In this document: positions 25,805 to 34,686 of the stretch, one piece after another
Layout: each line of letters begins with the position of its first letter
How positions within the stretch are numbered: the first letter of the stretch is position 1
Assembly (NCBI GenBank): GCA_963663495.1
Contig: OY760427.1
Location: 5,146,001-5,210,000 of the forward strand
Origin: G963663495 sp963663495
GTDB lineage: Bacteria; Bacteroidota; Rhodothermia; Rhodothermales; Bin80
Reading direction: 5' to 3'
DNA: 64,000 bases
Made by a program: the position numbers and the translations under genes
Notes under the pieces: generated by a model
Databases searched by the model: none
What the model was told of the DNA's origin: nothing
The model's input: only the letters and a program-made list of their open reading frames with translations

Positions 25805-27937
25805 ATGACATTTAAGCGAACAAGCTGTCTAATTATTGCGGTTGCGTGCTTTGGTGTTTCTCTCTGTCTTGGGCAGGAGAGCACTAGGATAGCACCTGCG
25901 CTTGGCATCATACCGACGGAGTCCTTGAAGGGCTACGATCATTATTTGCTCCAGCAGGACCTTGAAGGGTCTGCTTTGACGCGGCAGCAAGTTGAGCTCC
26001 GCATCGCCCGTATTTACGAGTACCAGTCAGATGTATTAACGGCGTTGGCCTATGGTGATAACGTGAAGGCGGGAGCAATTCTGGACCGGGCAATGCTTTC
26101 TTTGGAGCGGCTTGCGTCGCGCCGCAGGCTTCACCAGGATGTGCGGTTCCAGGAGTTGTATCGTTCCGTCGTTATTGAGTACGAGCGCCATTTTGGATCG
26201 ATTGACCTTGCAATGGAAGAGGTCCGTAAGTTGAGGCCGCTGTTTTTCCTGGATGCGGTTGCCATCAGTGAGCCGGAAGTTGAAGACCGCCCTCCTATGC
26301 GAGCGGTTGGCGCGCCCCTGCAAACGCGGGTTCCTATGCCGCTAAACAGCCGCGTGCGCAGTACGATTACTTGGTTCTTGCAGAACAGGAGGTCAAACCT
26401 TGAGCGCTGGATGACACGGGCGGACACATACTTCCCCATGATGTCCAAGATCTTCGCAGAAGAGGGACTGCCGGATGAATTGAAGTATTTGTCTGCAGTA
26501 GAGAGTGCCCTTCAACCTGCCGTTGTCAGCTCTGCCAAAGCGGTAGGTCTTTGGCAGTTCATGAGTGCAACCGGCAAGGCCTACGATTTGAAGATAGATT
26601 CCTGGGTTGATGAGCGGATGGATCCGGAAAAAGCTACGCGCGCTGCTGCGAAGCACCTGAAGGATCTGTACCGGATGTATGGCAATGATTGGCATGTCGC
26701 CATGGCAGGATATAACTGCAGTCCACGATGTATCCAGCGCGCCATTCGTCGGGCCGGGGGGTCCATGAAAAACATCCCCTCCTATTGGGACTTTTTGCGC
26801 TACCTCCCCCGGGAGACGCAGGGATACTTGCCGCAATACATTGCTGTGGCTCACATAATGTCGAATCCTGAGCAGTACGGGTTGGCAAATGCGCCGATTG
26901 GTCAGCCACTGGCTTTTGAGATGGTTACAATTCGGGGCGGGATGGATCTGGCAGAGTTGGCGAGGCTTGCAGGGACGGACGAGGAGACACTTCAGGCGCT
27001 CAACAGCGAACTGAAGCGAGGTAGTACGCCGCCGGGTAGAGCAGAATATCAGTTGCGGCTACCCCCAAACCATGCTGAGCAATTCAAGGCTTCCCTAGCG
27101 GGTTTGCCGCAGGAATTCGTTTCGGCAGCGAAGTCCATCCGGTACCGGGTTCGCCGGGGAGACTCGCTCGGGCGTATCGCAGAAGCGCACGGGGTAACCG
27201 TGCAGGATTTGCGATCACATAACGAGTTCCGGGGCTCAGTTATACATCCGGGGCAGATACTGGAGATTCCGCCAATGAGTGGCAGCAACTTTGTCGCACT
27301 TGTAGATCCTACTGTGCGAACGGTCAATTACGGTACGCGGGAGATAAGCCCGCTGATTCACGATCCTATCGTAGTACAGCCAACGAACCGGCAAACCGTG
27401 CCTGCTGTGCCTGCAAGGCTAAGCGCATCCCAGAGCGTAACTTCTTCGAAATCCGACCAGCGTTCAACCCAAGCTATAACCGAGGAATCGACTACCGTTC
27501 ATATTGTGCGCAGGGGCGAGACGCTGGGGAATCTGGCCCGGCAGTACGGTACGTCTGTACGTAATCTGCAGAACTGGAATAATTTGCGAGGAACGCGGAT
27601 CAGGGTAGGGCAGCGACTGAATGTACGTGGCAATTCAAGCCGCGTTGTGCATACGGTACGTCGTGGAGAGACATTAGGCAAACTGGCCGACCAATATGGG
27701 ACCAGCGTGCGTAGCATCCAAAACTGGAATAATCTGCGTGGGACCAGGATACGTGTGGGACAGCATCTGACGATACGTGCAAACACCCAAGCAGAGAAGA
27801 TTCATGTTGTGCGTCGTGGGGAGTCTTTGTCTCGCATTGCGCAGCGCTACGGAGCGTCAGTCAACAGCATTCGTGATGTGAACGGTCTTCGCAGCTCCGT
27901 CATTCATCCAGGCCAGCGTCTGATGATTCCCCAATAG
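25805..27937 (+). CDS. MltD-like membrane-bound lytic transglycosylase with LysM repeats
   Basis: 710 residues with a signal peptide (TCLIIAVACFGVSLCLG). The SLT catalytic domain (about residues 205-370) has the catalytic Glu in YLSAVESALQPAV, then SAKAVGLWQFMSATG and AGYNCSPRCIQRAI. One degenerate and four good LysM domains follow: YRVRRGDSLGRIAEAHG, VRRGETLGNLARQYGTS, VRRGETLGKLADQYGTS and VRRGESLSRIAQRYGAS. The middle two are near copies of each other. It should cleave peptidoglycan in the periplasm while bound through LysM. The ~120-bp gap upstream is AT-richer and probably holds its promoter. Confidence 0.93.
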   Translation: MTFKRTSCLIIAVACFGVSLCLGQESTRIAPALGIIPTESLKGYDHYLLQQDLEGSALTRQQVELRIARIYEYQSDVLTALAYGDNVKAGAILDRAMLSLERLASRRRLHQDVRFQELYRSVVIEYERHFGSIDLAMEEVRKLRPLFFLDAVAISEPEVEDRPPMRAVGAPLQTRVPMPLNSRVRSTITWFLQNRRSNLERWMTRADTYFPMMSKIFAEEGLPDELKYLSAVESALQPAVVSSAKAVGLWQFMSATGKAYDLKIDSWVDERMDPEKATRAAAKHLKDLYRMYGNDWHVAMAGYNCSPRCIQRAIRRAGGSMKNIPSYWDFLRYLPRETQGYLPQYIAVAHIMSNPEQYGLANAPIGQPLAFEMVTIRGGMDLAELARLAGTDEETLQALNSELKRGSTPPGRAEYQLRLPPNHAEQFKASLAGLPQEFVSAAKSIRYRVRRGDSLGRIAEAHGVTVQDLRSHNEFRGSVIHPGQILEIPPMSGSNFVALVDPTVRTVNYGTREISPLIHDPIVVQPTNRQTVPAVPARLSASQSVTSSKSDQRSTQAITEESTTVHIVRRGETLGNLARQYGTSVRNLQNWNNLRGTRIRVGQRLNVRGNSSRVVHTVRRGETLGKLADQYGTSVRSIQNWNNLRGTRIRVGQHLTIRANTQAEKIHVVRRGESLSRIAQRYGASVNSIRDVNGLRSSVIHPGQRLMIPQ

Positions 27938-28037
27938 CTGTCGTGCTCAAACCCGATTTACGGTAGTAGCGGGTGACCGAGGGGATTGCCTTCAGGATTT
28001 TATTGGCTCGCTCAATAAGCCAGCCGTGACGGAGAAA

Positions 28038-29072
28038 TCACGCAGAGGCGGCTTTCAGGCAGTCTCCAGAGCACAATGCCGTTGGAGCGTAGTGCCGGAT
28101 GAAACTGAAATGAGCATCTCTTTGCGGTTGTACCGTCGACACATCGTCTAGGGAGACGACTACTGTTCCTCCGCAGCATTTTCCATGTTCACGTCCTCTG
28201 GCAAATGCCAGGGGAGATTGATTGGCCGCGGCCTTCGGCAATCGGCTTGCGCAATGCTCGGACAGTTGCGTGCAGACGATGCGCGCCTTGGGGCACAGGC
28301 GGCGGAGTAGCCGAACCGTTTCAGGACTAGGAGTGGAATACACTCCGCGCCCAATTGAAAAGATCACAAGCTCGGGTTTAACTTCTTTCAGCAAATTTTC
28401 CATGTAACATTGCAGATCACTCCCCGCACGTGGCGGACAACCATGGTGCGGATAGACCAAAATTGGAGCATTAAGGTCTGGTGAGCGCCTCAGCAGTTCG
28501 TAGAGGCCTACGTCATCCATGTCCCCTGGTAGCAAAGCAATCTTGGACGAATTAACTGAGACAGCTAGAATAGCACTAACCGAGTTTGTGCGTACTTTCG
28601 ATCCAGACTTGAGCGTGCTGCCAGGGCCTTTGCCTGCCAGATACCGACTGGGACCTACAACGTCAATGGACACATGGCCATCAAGCATTTCTGAATGACC
28701 TGACACTAGACCCAACTTGAATTCAAGTGATCCAGCGTGATGCGCTCTATCAAGCTCATAGAGCAGGTCGTCCCATACCTCCGTGTTTTTTGAGTCGCTA
28801 TTAACAATAACGCGACCGATTGTTATGGCTTGGGTAGCAAGAATACCCGCTAGTGCACCTATATGATCTGCATCAGCGTGTGAGAGATAAACTGTGCGGA
28901 TATGTGTGATTTTCTGCTGATTAAGGAATTCCGATAACGTGCTTTGCCGTCCTACGTCCACTACAACAACGCTATCTTCGCCAGCAATAATTACGGTACT
29001 GTTGCCATGCCCAACATCCAAGAAACAAATGTGTCGGCGTAGTGGCATCGCAAGATTCACTGTGTTTCCCAT
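28038..29072 (-). CDS. ComEC/Rec2-type metallo-beta-lactamase protein, stand-alone
   Basis: 344 residues, no membrane segments. It matches only the MBL domain of ComEC: ICFLDVGHGNSTVI, the metal motif LSHADADHIGAL (H65-x-D67-x-D69-H70), IALLPGDMDD and YPHHGCPP. The ComEC-like tail VKPELVIFSIGRG…YSTPSPETVRLL follows. ComEC MBL domains are thought to degrade DNA, so a nuclease role is a fair inference; other phosphoesterase roles are possible. The last ~75 residues are of unknown type and Cys/His rich. It is the last gene of a four-gene operon and overlaps the response-regulator gene by 16 bp. Confidence 0.85.
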   Translation of the reverse strand: MGNTVNLAMPLRRHICFLDVGHGNSTVIIAGEDSVVVVDVGRQSTLSEFLNQQKITHIRTVYLSHADADHIGALAGILATQAITIGRVIVNSDSKNTEVWDDLLYELDRAHHAGSLEFKLGLVSGHSEMLDGHVSIDVVGPSRYLAGKGPGSTLKSGSKVRTNSVSAILAVSVNSSKIALLPGDMDDVGLYELLRRSPDLNAPILVYPHHGCPPRAGSDLQCYMENLLKEVKPELVIFSIGRGVYSTPSPETVRLLRRLCPKARIVCTQLSEHCASRLPKAAANQSPLAFARGREHGKCCGGTVVVSLDDVSTVQPQRDAHFSFIRHYAPTALCSGDCLKAASA

Positions 29073-29710
29073 TCGTCAAAGTACAAGTCGCGGGCCTCTT
29101 CAGCTCCCGTATTCACTAGGGCGTGAAAGCGCCGGCCAGGCTCTACCAGCTTCGCGACATTAGCCGGCAAGTAGTCAATGTAGATCGGCACTCTGATTCG
29201 TACGCTCCAAGCTGGAACCACCGCGTAGAAACACTCATGGTCTTCGTCAACATCGTCCACCCGGACGAGCGTTCGCCAGGGCTTGCGTGAGGACTGAATG
29301 TTGCCGGCCAATTCCTGTCCAGACTGTTCTAATGCATGCTTAAGGCTGCTAGGATCTAGAACTGTTGTTCTAAGGACTCTGGGAATGAATCTCAAACAGT
29401 CTCGCCTAATCGGGACGGGATCAATGCTGGTGACTAGGACGCCGGGGACGCCAGCGCGATAACATTGCCTTAGGATCTCATCGCCATTGCACGGTGCGTA
29501 ACTGCGTTTCTTAAGGTGGTAATCGCATAATATGGCGTCATTTGGCTGAATTGTAGTAACGAAGCTCTGAATGTCAGGACCTGGGAATCGGTCAATCTCC
29601 TTGGGAGTAAGCTCCATGTCTTCAATGACAAGTGTGAAGGCCTCCCTTGCCAGTGGTTCGTCATCAACGATCAGGATTCGATCTATTGATTGGCTCTTTG
29701 ACTTCAGCAT
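29057..29710 (-). CDS. Response-regulator-like protein with unknown output domain
   Basis: 217 residues. The receiver domain covers about residues 10-135: D16-D17 in ILIVDDEPLAREAF, phosphoacceptor D63 in AILCDYHLKK and T94/S95 in GVLVTS. The conserved Lys that should follow is replaced by Arg (FIPRVLR, R111). The C-terminal ~75 residues (RVDDVDEDHECFYAVVPAW, VRIRVPIYIDYLP) form a small beta-rich domain I do not recognise. It is not a standard DNA-binding output. It starts 2 bp after the kinase-like gene stop and overlaps the MBL gene, so it is probably made with them. It is the likely phosphorylation partner of the 29713-31806 protein. Confidence 0.8.
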   Translation of the reverse strand: MLKSKSQSIDRILIVDDEPLAREAFTLVIEDMELTPKEIDRFPGPDIQSFVTTIQPNDAILCDYHLKKRSYAPCNGDEILRQCYRAGVPGVLVTSIDPVPIRRDCLRFIPRVLRTTVLDPSSLKHALEQSGQELAGNIQSSRKPWRTLVRVDDVDEDHECFYAVVPAWSVRIRVPIYIDYLPANVAKLVEPGRRFHALVNTGAEEARDLYFDEWETQ

Positions 29711-29712
29711 TT

Positions 29713-31806
29713 CTAACTTCCTAATATGGGTAGGTATACGGAGATGACAGCGCCGCCACGAAGTCCGTGCTCGATCGCCTCAACCGAGCCGCCAAAATCA
29801 AGCACAGCATCACGAACGATAGTTAAACCCAGTCCCGTCCCGTTCTTGCGCGTTGTTCTGCCAGGAAGCCATATATCAGATGTGTTTATTCCACTGATTC
29901 CCGGTCCATTGTCGCTAATGGAAAGGCACCAGCGATCGTCTGCAATCCTGGTATTAATCTCTATGATCCGATGTTCAGTCGCTACGTCCTCGAATGCTGC
30001 CACACTGTTATTGATAAGATTTGCAATTATTGATTCCACGGCCGCATGCTGACCACGGAGAAAGGGATTACCGGAGGCAAGTGACTTAATCAGGTGAACG
30101 TCAGCCCCTTGGAGAAACGGATGATAAGTGTGCAAAATGTCGTCCAAAACGCCGTGTAATTCGAGTCGAATATTCCTGCGCTTACCATGGTCCAGTAAAC
30201 TCAGCGTAACACTACTCAAAACGGCGAGACTTTCCAGAGCCCTTTTAATTAGGTTGATCGGTTTTTGCAATTGGCTCTGGTAAAGTTCTCTACAAGTCCT
30301 TTGTGCGCGGCGTTCCAAAGCAGAAAGCGACTGCCAGATGACCTTGATGGGATTCGAGTTAGACTCGTGGGCAAACGTTGCAGCGGTAATGCCCGCTGTA
30401 CTAAGCGTGCGATACAACTGGACCTCTTTTTGGAGGGTGTTTACCTCCTCGTCGCGGAAGGATTCGTAGGAAGCAAAAGCACGCTGGATGCCCGTTCGCA
30501 TTTCTTCTGGAACTGCGGCCAGAGAATCGCCAAAACTCTGCTTAGCTTTTGATGACTCCTTTGGCGCAATTGCACGTCTTTCGCGACGGCGATGTTCTGC
30601 TGATCGTAGCCTACAACTCGCCATCCATTCCATGGCATCGGATGCAAAGATTCGCAAATCATTGAAGGCAACATTCTCAATAAAACCAGAGCGATCCGTC
30701 TTCTCAACAAGTTGGTTTTGCAGATTATGGACTTCGATTCGTCCAATCGAAGTGTTGGTTCCCGGCCGTTCTTCAGGACTCTTCACACGCCGCAAATTCA
30801 TTCCAAGCCAATCATCGCGCGGGCCTCCGTAAGGGCTTACCCGCAGGCCGTTGCAGTATATGTGGACACCGCCGAATTCTTTAAGCCATTTACGGACCTC
30901 GCCCACCGTTGACTGGCGCGTGGAAAACGTATCTTTATTGAGAATAAATACCCATAGGTCAAACGTAGCCGGTGGGCATTGGTAAACAGCCTTCGGACGG
31001 CGAGCAATATCGTCATGTTCTGCCTGAAAGAGGACTGCGCCCTTCCAGTCAACAATTTCTGCTCGGACCTCACCGCCTGCAAGCATTTCAGCATGAAGAT
31101 GGTATTCGGCATCGTCGAAGTAACGGTTCCGGATCAATACTTCCAAGTCATTGAATTCAGGAGAGTGAAGTTCAGGGTAAAATCCTTGCGGGTTAGAGCT
31201 AAAAGGGTCGGCAAGTAGAATTAGCTCGCGCGCGAGACGCTTTACTTCATGGTAGCCATAACCTTCCCGCAGCTCCCTGATTTCAATCTTTGTCCCCAAA
31301 TCTGCCCCATAGCCATTAGCGCGGGTCCAGATTTTCAGAGTAACGTCTTCAACTGTGGACGCATTGTCGAATCGGTCCCACTCAATCTGCAATTCGTGCA
31401 GGCTATCCTTTTCCTGCTTGGAAATCGTGGACAGAAGTGCGACTCGCCCCATTCGAAGAGCGGCCAGCCTACCCAAGCCCTTGCTCCCTGCGGGTGTACG
31501 GCCCAGTCGGGTCTGCTTTGTAGGACTCTTCGAAGATCGGCCCAAGACTAGCCAGCCATCTGTGATCTGCCCCGAGGTCATCCCGTAACCGTTGTCTTGG
31601 ACGATTATCGCGCCACCTGGTCGGCGAATATCTTGTAGCTTGATGCTGCATGTGGTTGCATCGGCATCATAGGCATTCTTGGCAAGCTCTAAGATGCCTT
31701 TGCTTAAAGTGGGATTCAGTTCCTCACCAAGTCTTTTTACTATTTCGGGAGCGAACCTAAGGCGCCCGTCTACTGAACGATAGTCGCTCACGGCTTGTAC
31801 CACCAA
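29713..31806 (-). CDS. Dual-GHKL protein: Hsp90/MORC-like ATPase plus histidine-kinase core
   Basis: 697 residues with two separate GHKL ATP sites. The N-terminal site has E40/N44/D48 in GILELAKNAYDADAT, DNGYG at 71-75 and the glycine-rich lid GSKGLGRLAAL at 107-117, the pattern of Hsp90/MORC/MutL-type ATPases. A ~300-residue middle region follows, with a coiled-coil-like stretch before the second part. H480 in ATFAHESNSNP looks like a phosphorylated His box, followed by the kinase ATP site: NLINNSVAAF (~597), DNGPGIS (~632) and GTGLGL (~656). No transmembrane segment is seen, so it is cytosolic. It overlaps the methyltransferase gene by 19 bp and precedes a response regulator. Confidence 0.88.
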   Translation of the reverse strand: MVVQAVSDYRSVDGRLRFAPEIVKRLGEELNPTLSKGILELAKNAYDADATTCSIKLQDIRRPGGAIIVQDNGYGMTSGQITDGWLVLGRSSKSPTKQTRLGRTPAGSKGLGRLAALRMGRVALLSTISKQEKDSLHELQIEWDRFDNASTVEDVTLKIWTRANGYGADLGTKIEIRELREGYGYHEVKRLARELILLADPFSSNPQGFYPELHSPEFNDLEVLIRNRYFDDAEYHLHAEMLAGGEVRAEIVDWKGAVLFQAEHDDIARRPKAVYQCPPATFDLWVFILNKDTFSTRQSTVGEVRKWLKEFGGVHIYCNGLRVSPYGGPRDDWLGMNLRRVKSPEERPGTNTSIGRIEVHNLQNQLVEKTDRSGFIENVAFNDLRIFASDAMEWMASCRLRSAEHRRRERRAIAPKESSKAKQSFGDSLAAVPEEMRTGIQRAFASYESFRDEEVNTLQKEVQLYRTLSTAGITAATFAHESNSNPIKVIWQSLSALERRAQRTCRELYQSQLQKPINLIKRALESLAVLSSVTLSLLDHGKRRNIRLELHGVLDDILHTYHPFLQGADVHLIKSLASGNPFLRGQHAAVESIIANLINNSVAAFEDVATEHRIIEINTRIADDRWCLSISDNGPGISGINTSDIWLPGRTTRKNGTGLGLTIVRDAVLDFGGSVEAIEHGLRGGAVISVYLPILGS

Positions 31807-33251
31807 GGCATTTCAGAAACTGCACTTGTGGTAAGGTGCCGACAACGTAGCCGCGCATTGAGCCACTTATCGCTCTTAGGGGAAGCTAGTCGAAGCATCA
31901 ATTCACGGCAGGTGCGGGCAGTACCGTCATGGGGCAGTAGTGCGATCAAGTGGTTTTCAACCGCAACAGGTGTCTTGCCTAGAACTAACGTGGCAACGGC
32001 TCGAGGGCCGCAGTCAGGTCTGGAAGTTCTCTTAACACAAACAAAGGGTGGACTGAAAAGCCGACCCTCAAACCGCCGGTAACTCGCAATCGCGGAGTAT
32101 TCAACCCAAGGAGCAAGTGTTCGGGCATTAACATAAGGTGCGAGCGGACCCGTTTCTGCGTGTCGGTGTGGGACAACTGGTCCCACACGGACCGCAAAAC
32201 GTTTTCCAATACCATACGTAGGTTGGCGAGGGGGAGGTATTGAGTCGGACTTATCCTGATCCGAGTTCCTTTTAAAGTGGAGCAGATAAATATCCACATC
32301 GGCTCGGTGATCGAATAACCCCAGCGATTTTTCGCTGATAATGGACCCCGATGCGTGCGTCTTATTGCGCCATTTCACGTACCGGCTTCCAGATCTAAGG
32401 ACATCAGGCAGAAGTGCAACAATTCTTGTACCATCGGAGGCATCGCGGACGGCACGGTCAACGAACACAGCCGCACTGTTCACACGCCCCGAGGCCCACT
32501 CGCAATCGGCTGGTGCAGTGGTGTAGCCAAACGGCGGATTCATAATGACTACATCAACACATGGCATGGGCCGCAACGGAGCTAGGGAATCGGCGACTTT
32601 TATGTGGGGAAATGGGGCAGAGGGCAGACTTGAGTCGAACGGAGGCTGGATTCCATGGCGCTTGGCGGCGAGTAGCGTTAGTCTCAACTTTGCTAACCGC
32701 ACAAACTGGGCAGAAACATCAGAACCAGCCAGAAGCTTTCCCCATTCATGCAAGGTATCTCGAAAAGTGGACTGACGTGGTAATTGCTGTGCTGTAGCCA
32801 GCAAGAGATCGCCGGCGCCACACGCTGGATCGTAGATTCTTGGGGGAACTGACTTACCATTAATGGCAAGTTTTGCCATTTTCCTAGCCAGCTTGAACCC
32901 GGTGAAATAGGCTCCCTGCCGCTTGAGATCAATCTTCGGAACGTGTTCAAAAAGGACCTGATAAGGTTCGCCGTTAAGGCAATGCGCCAGCTTATTGAAC
33001 CATTCCCTACTGTCAACTGACTCTCGCAATTGAACCAACTCGTGGATGGACTCTACGTACCGCGAAAATCCTTTCGAACAATCGCTAGCAATTCGGTGTT
33101 GATCTCTGGAATTCAATTGGGAATCGGTTTTACTTGCGTGCTCATAAAATCCCCATTCCTCAGTGTAGGAGAGCTGGCCAGAATTGCCGTATTTAATCCC
33201 AAGTCTAACGAACCTAGAGCTTTGATGCCTAGCTGATATCACAACCAACAT
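31788..33251 (-). CDS. N6-adenine DNA methyltransferase (class I, gamma-type)
   Basis: 487 residues. The pre-motif RQGAYFTGFKLARKM (~111) is followed by SAM-binding motif I DPACGAGDLLL (141-151) and catalytic motif IV NPPFG (238-242). The later part (GSIISEKSLGLFDHRADVDI… and the region from ~340) could hold target recognition. It should methylate adenine in a specific DNA site. There is no separate HsdS or recognised restriction subunit nearby. It is the first gene of a four-gene operon, with the dual-GHKL gene overlapping its end by 19 bp. The start could be later than 33251, since the first ~50 residues show no family motif. Confidence 0.85.
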   Translation of the reverse strand: MLVVISARHQSSRFVRLGIKYGNSGQLSYTEEWGFYEHASKTDSQLNSRDQHRIASDCSKGFSRYVESIHELVQLRESVDSREWFNKLAHCLNGEPYQVLFEHVPKIDLKRQGAYFTGFKLARKMAKLAINGKSVPPRIYDPACGAGDLLLATAQQLPRQSTFRDTLHEWGKLLAGSDVSAQFVRLAKLRLTLLAAKRHGIQPPFDSSLPSAPFPHIKVADSLAPLRPMPCVDVVIMNPPFGYTTAPADCEWASGRVNSAAVFVDRAVRDASDGTRIVALLPDVLRSGSRYVKWRNKTHASGSIISEKSLGLFDHRADVDIYLLHFKRNSDQDKSDSIPPPRQPTYGIGKRFAVRVGPVVPHRHAETGPLAPYVNARTLAPWVEYSAIASYRRFEGRLFSPPFVCVKRTSRPDCGPRAVATLVLGKTPVAVENHLIALLPHDGTARTCRELMLRLASPKSDKWLNARLRCRHLTTSAVSEMPWWYKP

Positions 33252-33529
33252 CGGGTTGGCAGAACCGATTCAAATCAGATCCTCCCAATGCATCTAGTCA
33301 AGAGAATAGCTCAAAGTAGGCAAATGCGTACTTATCCCTCAAGACTGCCAACTTAGTTTTATTGTACGTGGCAGAGATCAGGCCGCAACCCTTGGACGCT
33401 GAGCCATGACACTTAGTTGAGAGAGGAGCCGGATCTTTAATGCGCATGCGTAGATTCGCGCCGGGGGGCTTTTGGAGGATCAGTGCCTTACCGTCAGAGA
33501 TGTAGGTATTGCTTTGGGGGAGTACGTTG

Positions 33530-33720
33530 AGCAATGCGGCTTGCCCTGCCCTTTGCCCATAAATCATCATAGCGATTCGATTTTGCGTCGGTTCTGGTCA
33601 ACTCTCGCTGGCATAGCTGTCGGAATATCTCGGGTATCTCGGCCTAGCAGGTATGGGGTGTGACTTGAGGTGAATAATGCCATCCTCTCGTGCGGTTACG
33701 CGATCTCTACCTGCGCCGCT
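33530..33720 (+). repeat. IS66-associated repeat shared with 42400-42600
   Basis: About 190 bp (CCCATAAATCAT… to …CTGCGCCGCTTCCC) match, with differences, the reverse strand of about 42400-42600. There the same sequence follows the N-terminal part of an IS66 transposase gene. It is non-coding debris from the same IS insertion type. The preceding 33252-33529 shows no recognisable gene; a 90-codon minus-strand frame at 33298-33570 has no family motif. Confidence 0.6.
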
Positions 33721-33753
33721 TCCCTTGGCGCTACATTGCCTACCTCCACGAAG

Positions 33754-33948
33754 CTAAGGCTGCAGTCTCATGGCGATATTTTCGCCTCCAGTATTCAACT
33801 GTCTGTACGAGATGCCGTGCTCTGCACAAAACGCCAACGCCGCTGCGGACTGAGTCCTTTCGTTATACCGCTCTACCAGCGGAAACATCTCTTCCGCCGT
33901 ACGTTTGGGCTGTACCATGCGATCTGGTGTCTGGGTTTTCACGTCCAC
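33754..33948 (-). pseudogene. IS66 TnpA-like remnant
   Basis: A 64-codon minus-strand frame with AEEMFPLVERYNERTQSAAA and FCAEHGISYRQLN, the usual ending of IS66 OrfA proteins (…CAEHGIS…LNYWRRK). The expected tail is lost after LNTGG. No IS66 OrfB follows. It is a decayed relic. Confidence 0.5.
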
Positions 33949-34686
33949 GGGTAAGCTCCCCAGAACCCGTCACCTAATCAAGATGCAGTTCACCGCACGC
34001 TTACGCACGTTGTGTGGCCACCACGGCGGTGGCGCGTGAGCTGGTCGGCTTTCTTTGGGAAGCGCTGCACAAGCACACGGGCAGAGTCGTTGCCGACGGC
34101 AGCCTAATTTGTACCTTTCAATCAAATGATCTATGGAGAAGCGATCGGGGACGGTAAGGAGAATCCACGTCAGTCCCTTGCGATAGCTGGCTATATAGCC
34201 GGTGAGTGCGCGTCATCAGATAGTGGCAGCTCCCGTCGAAACCGAAATCATGCGTAATGATCCTTAGAGGCTTTGCACGCGAATACCAGATTGATTAGCC
34301 GTCGAAGACGCCCGGTCGCTTTCCCATAGGTCAAACCAATATTCTTCATGTAATCTTCACAAACATATCATCACATTGGGTCCTACTATACCGTCCTACT
34401 ATACTAGGGACTAGGTGGCTTGGGATCGTGCAATGACGGAGTACTCACCATCCGATCCAGATTGGGGTTTCAAGTACGCAAATAGCTTGACGCAAATCCC
34501 GGTACACTCTCGGTTGGCTGCGCCAGGGTAACGACAAGCCTTCCAAAAACAAGGACAGGGTAAGCGTGCGATTAATGCATTCTCCAGCTCCCTTGCTGTG
34601 GACCTTTTACCGATCGCATCCCATTATCCACCAAGCATGCGACCCGCGTTTCCCCACAATGGTGCGCTTACACGGTGCATACCAAG
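33949..34686. other. Decayed intergenic region with an IS110-like scrap
   Basis: No intact gene. At about 34017-34085 (+) the frame reads ATTAVARELVGFLWEALH, the conserved end segment of IS110-family transposases. Nothing else is recognisable up to the exchanger gene. The region is flanked by IS66 debris and looks like an old insertion graveyard. Confidence 0.4.
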
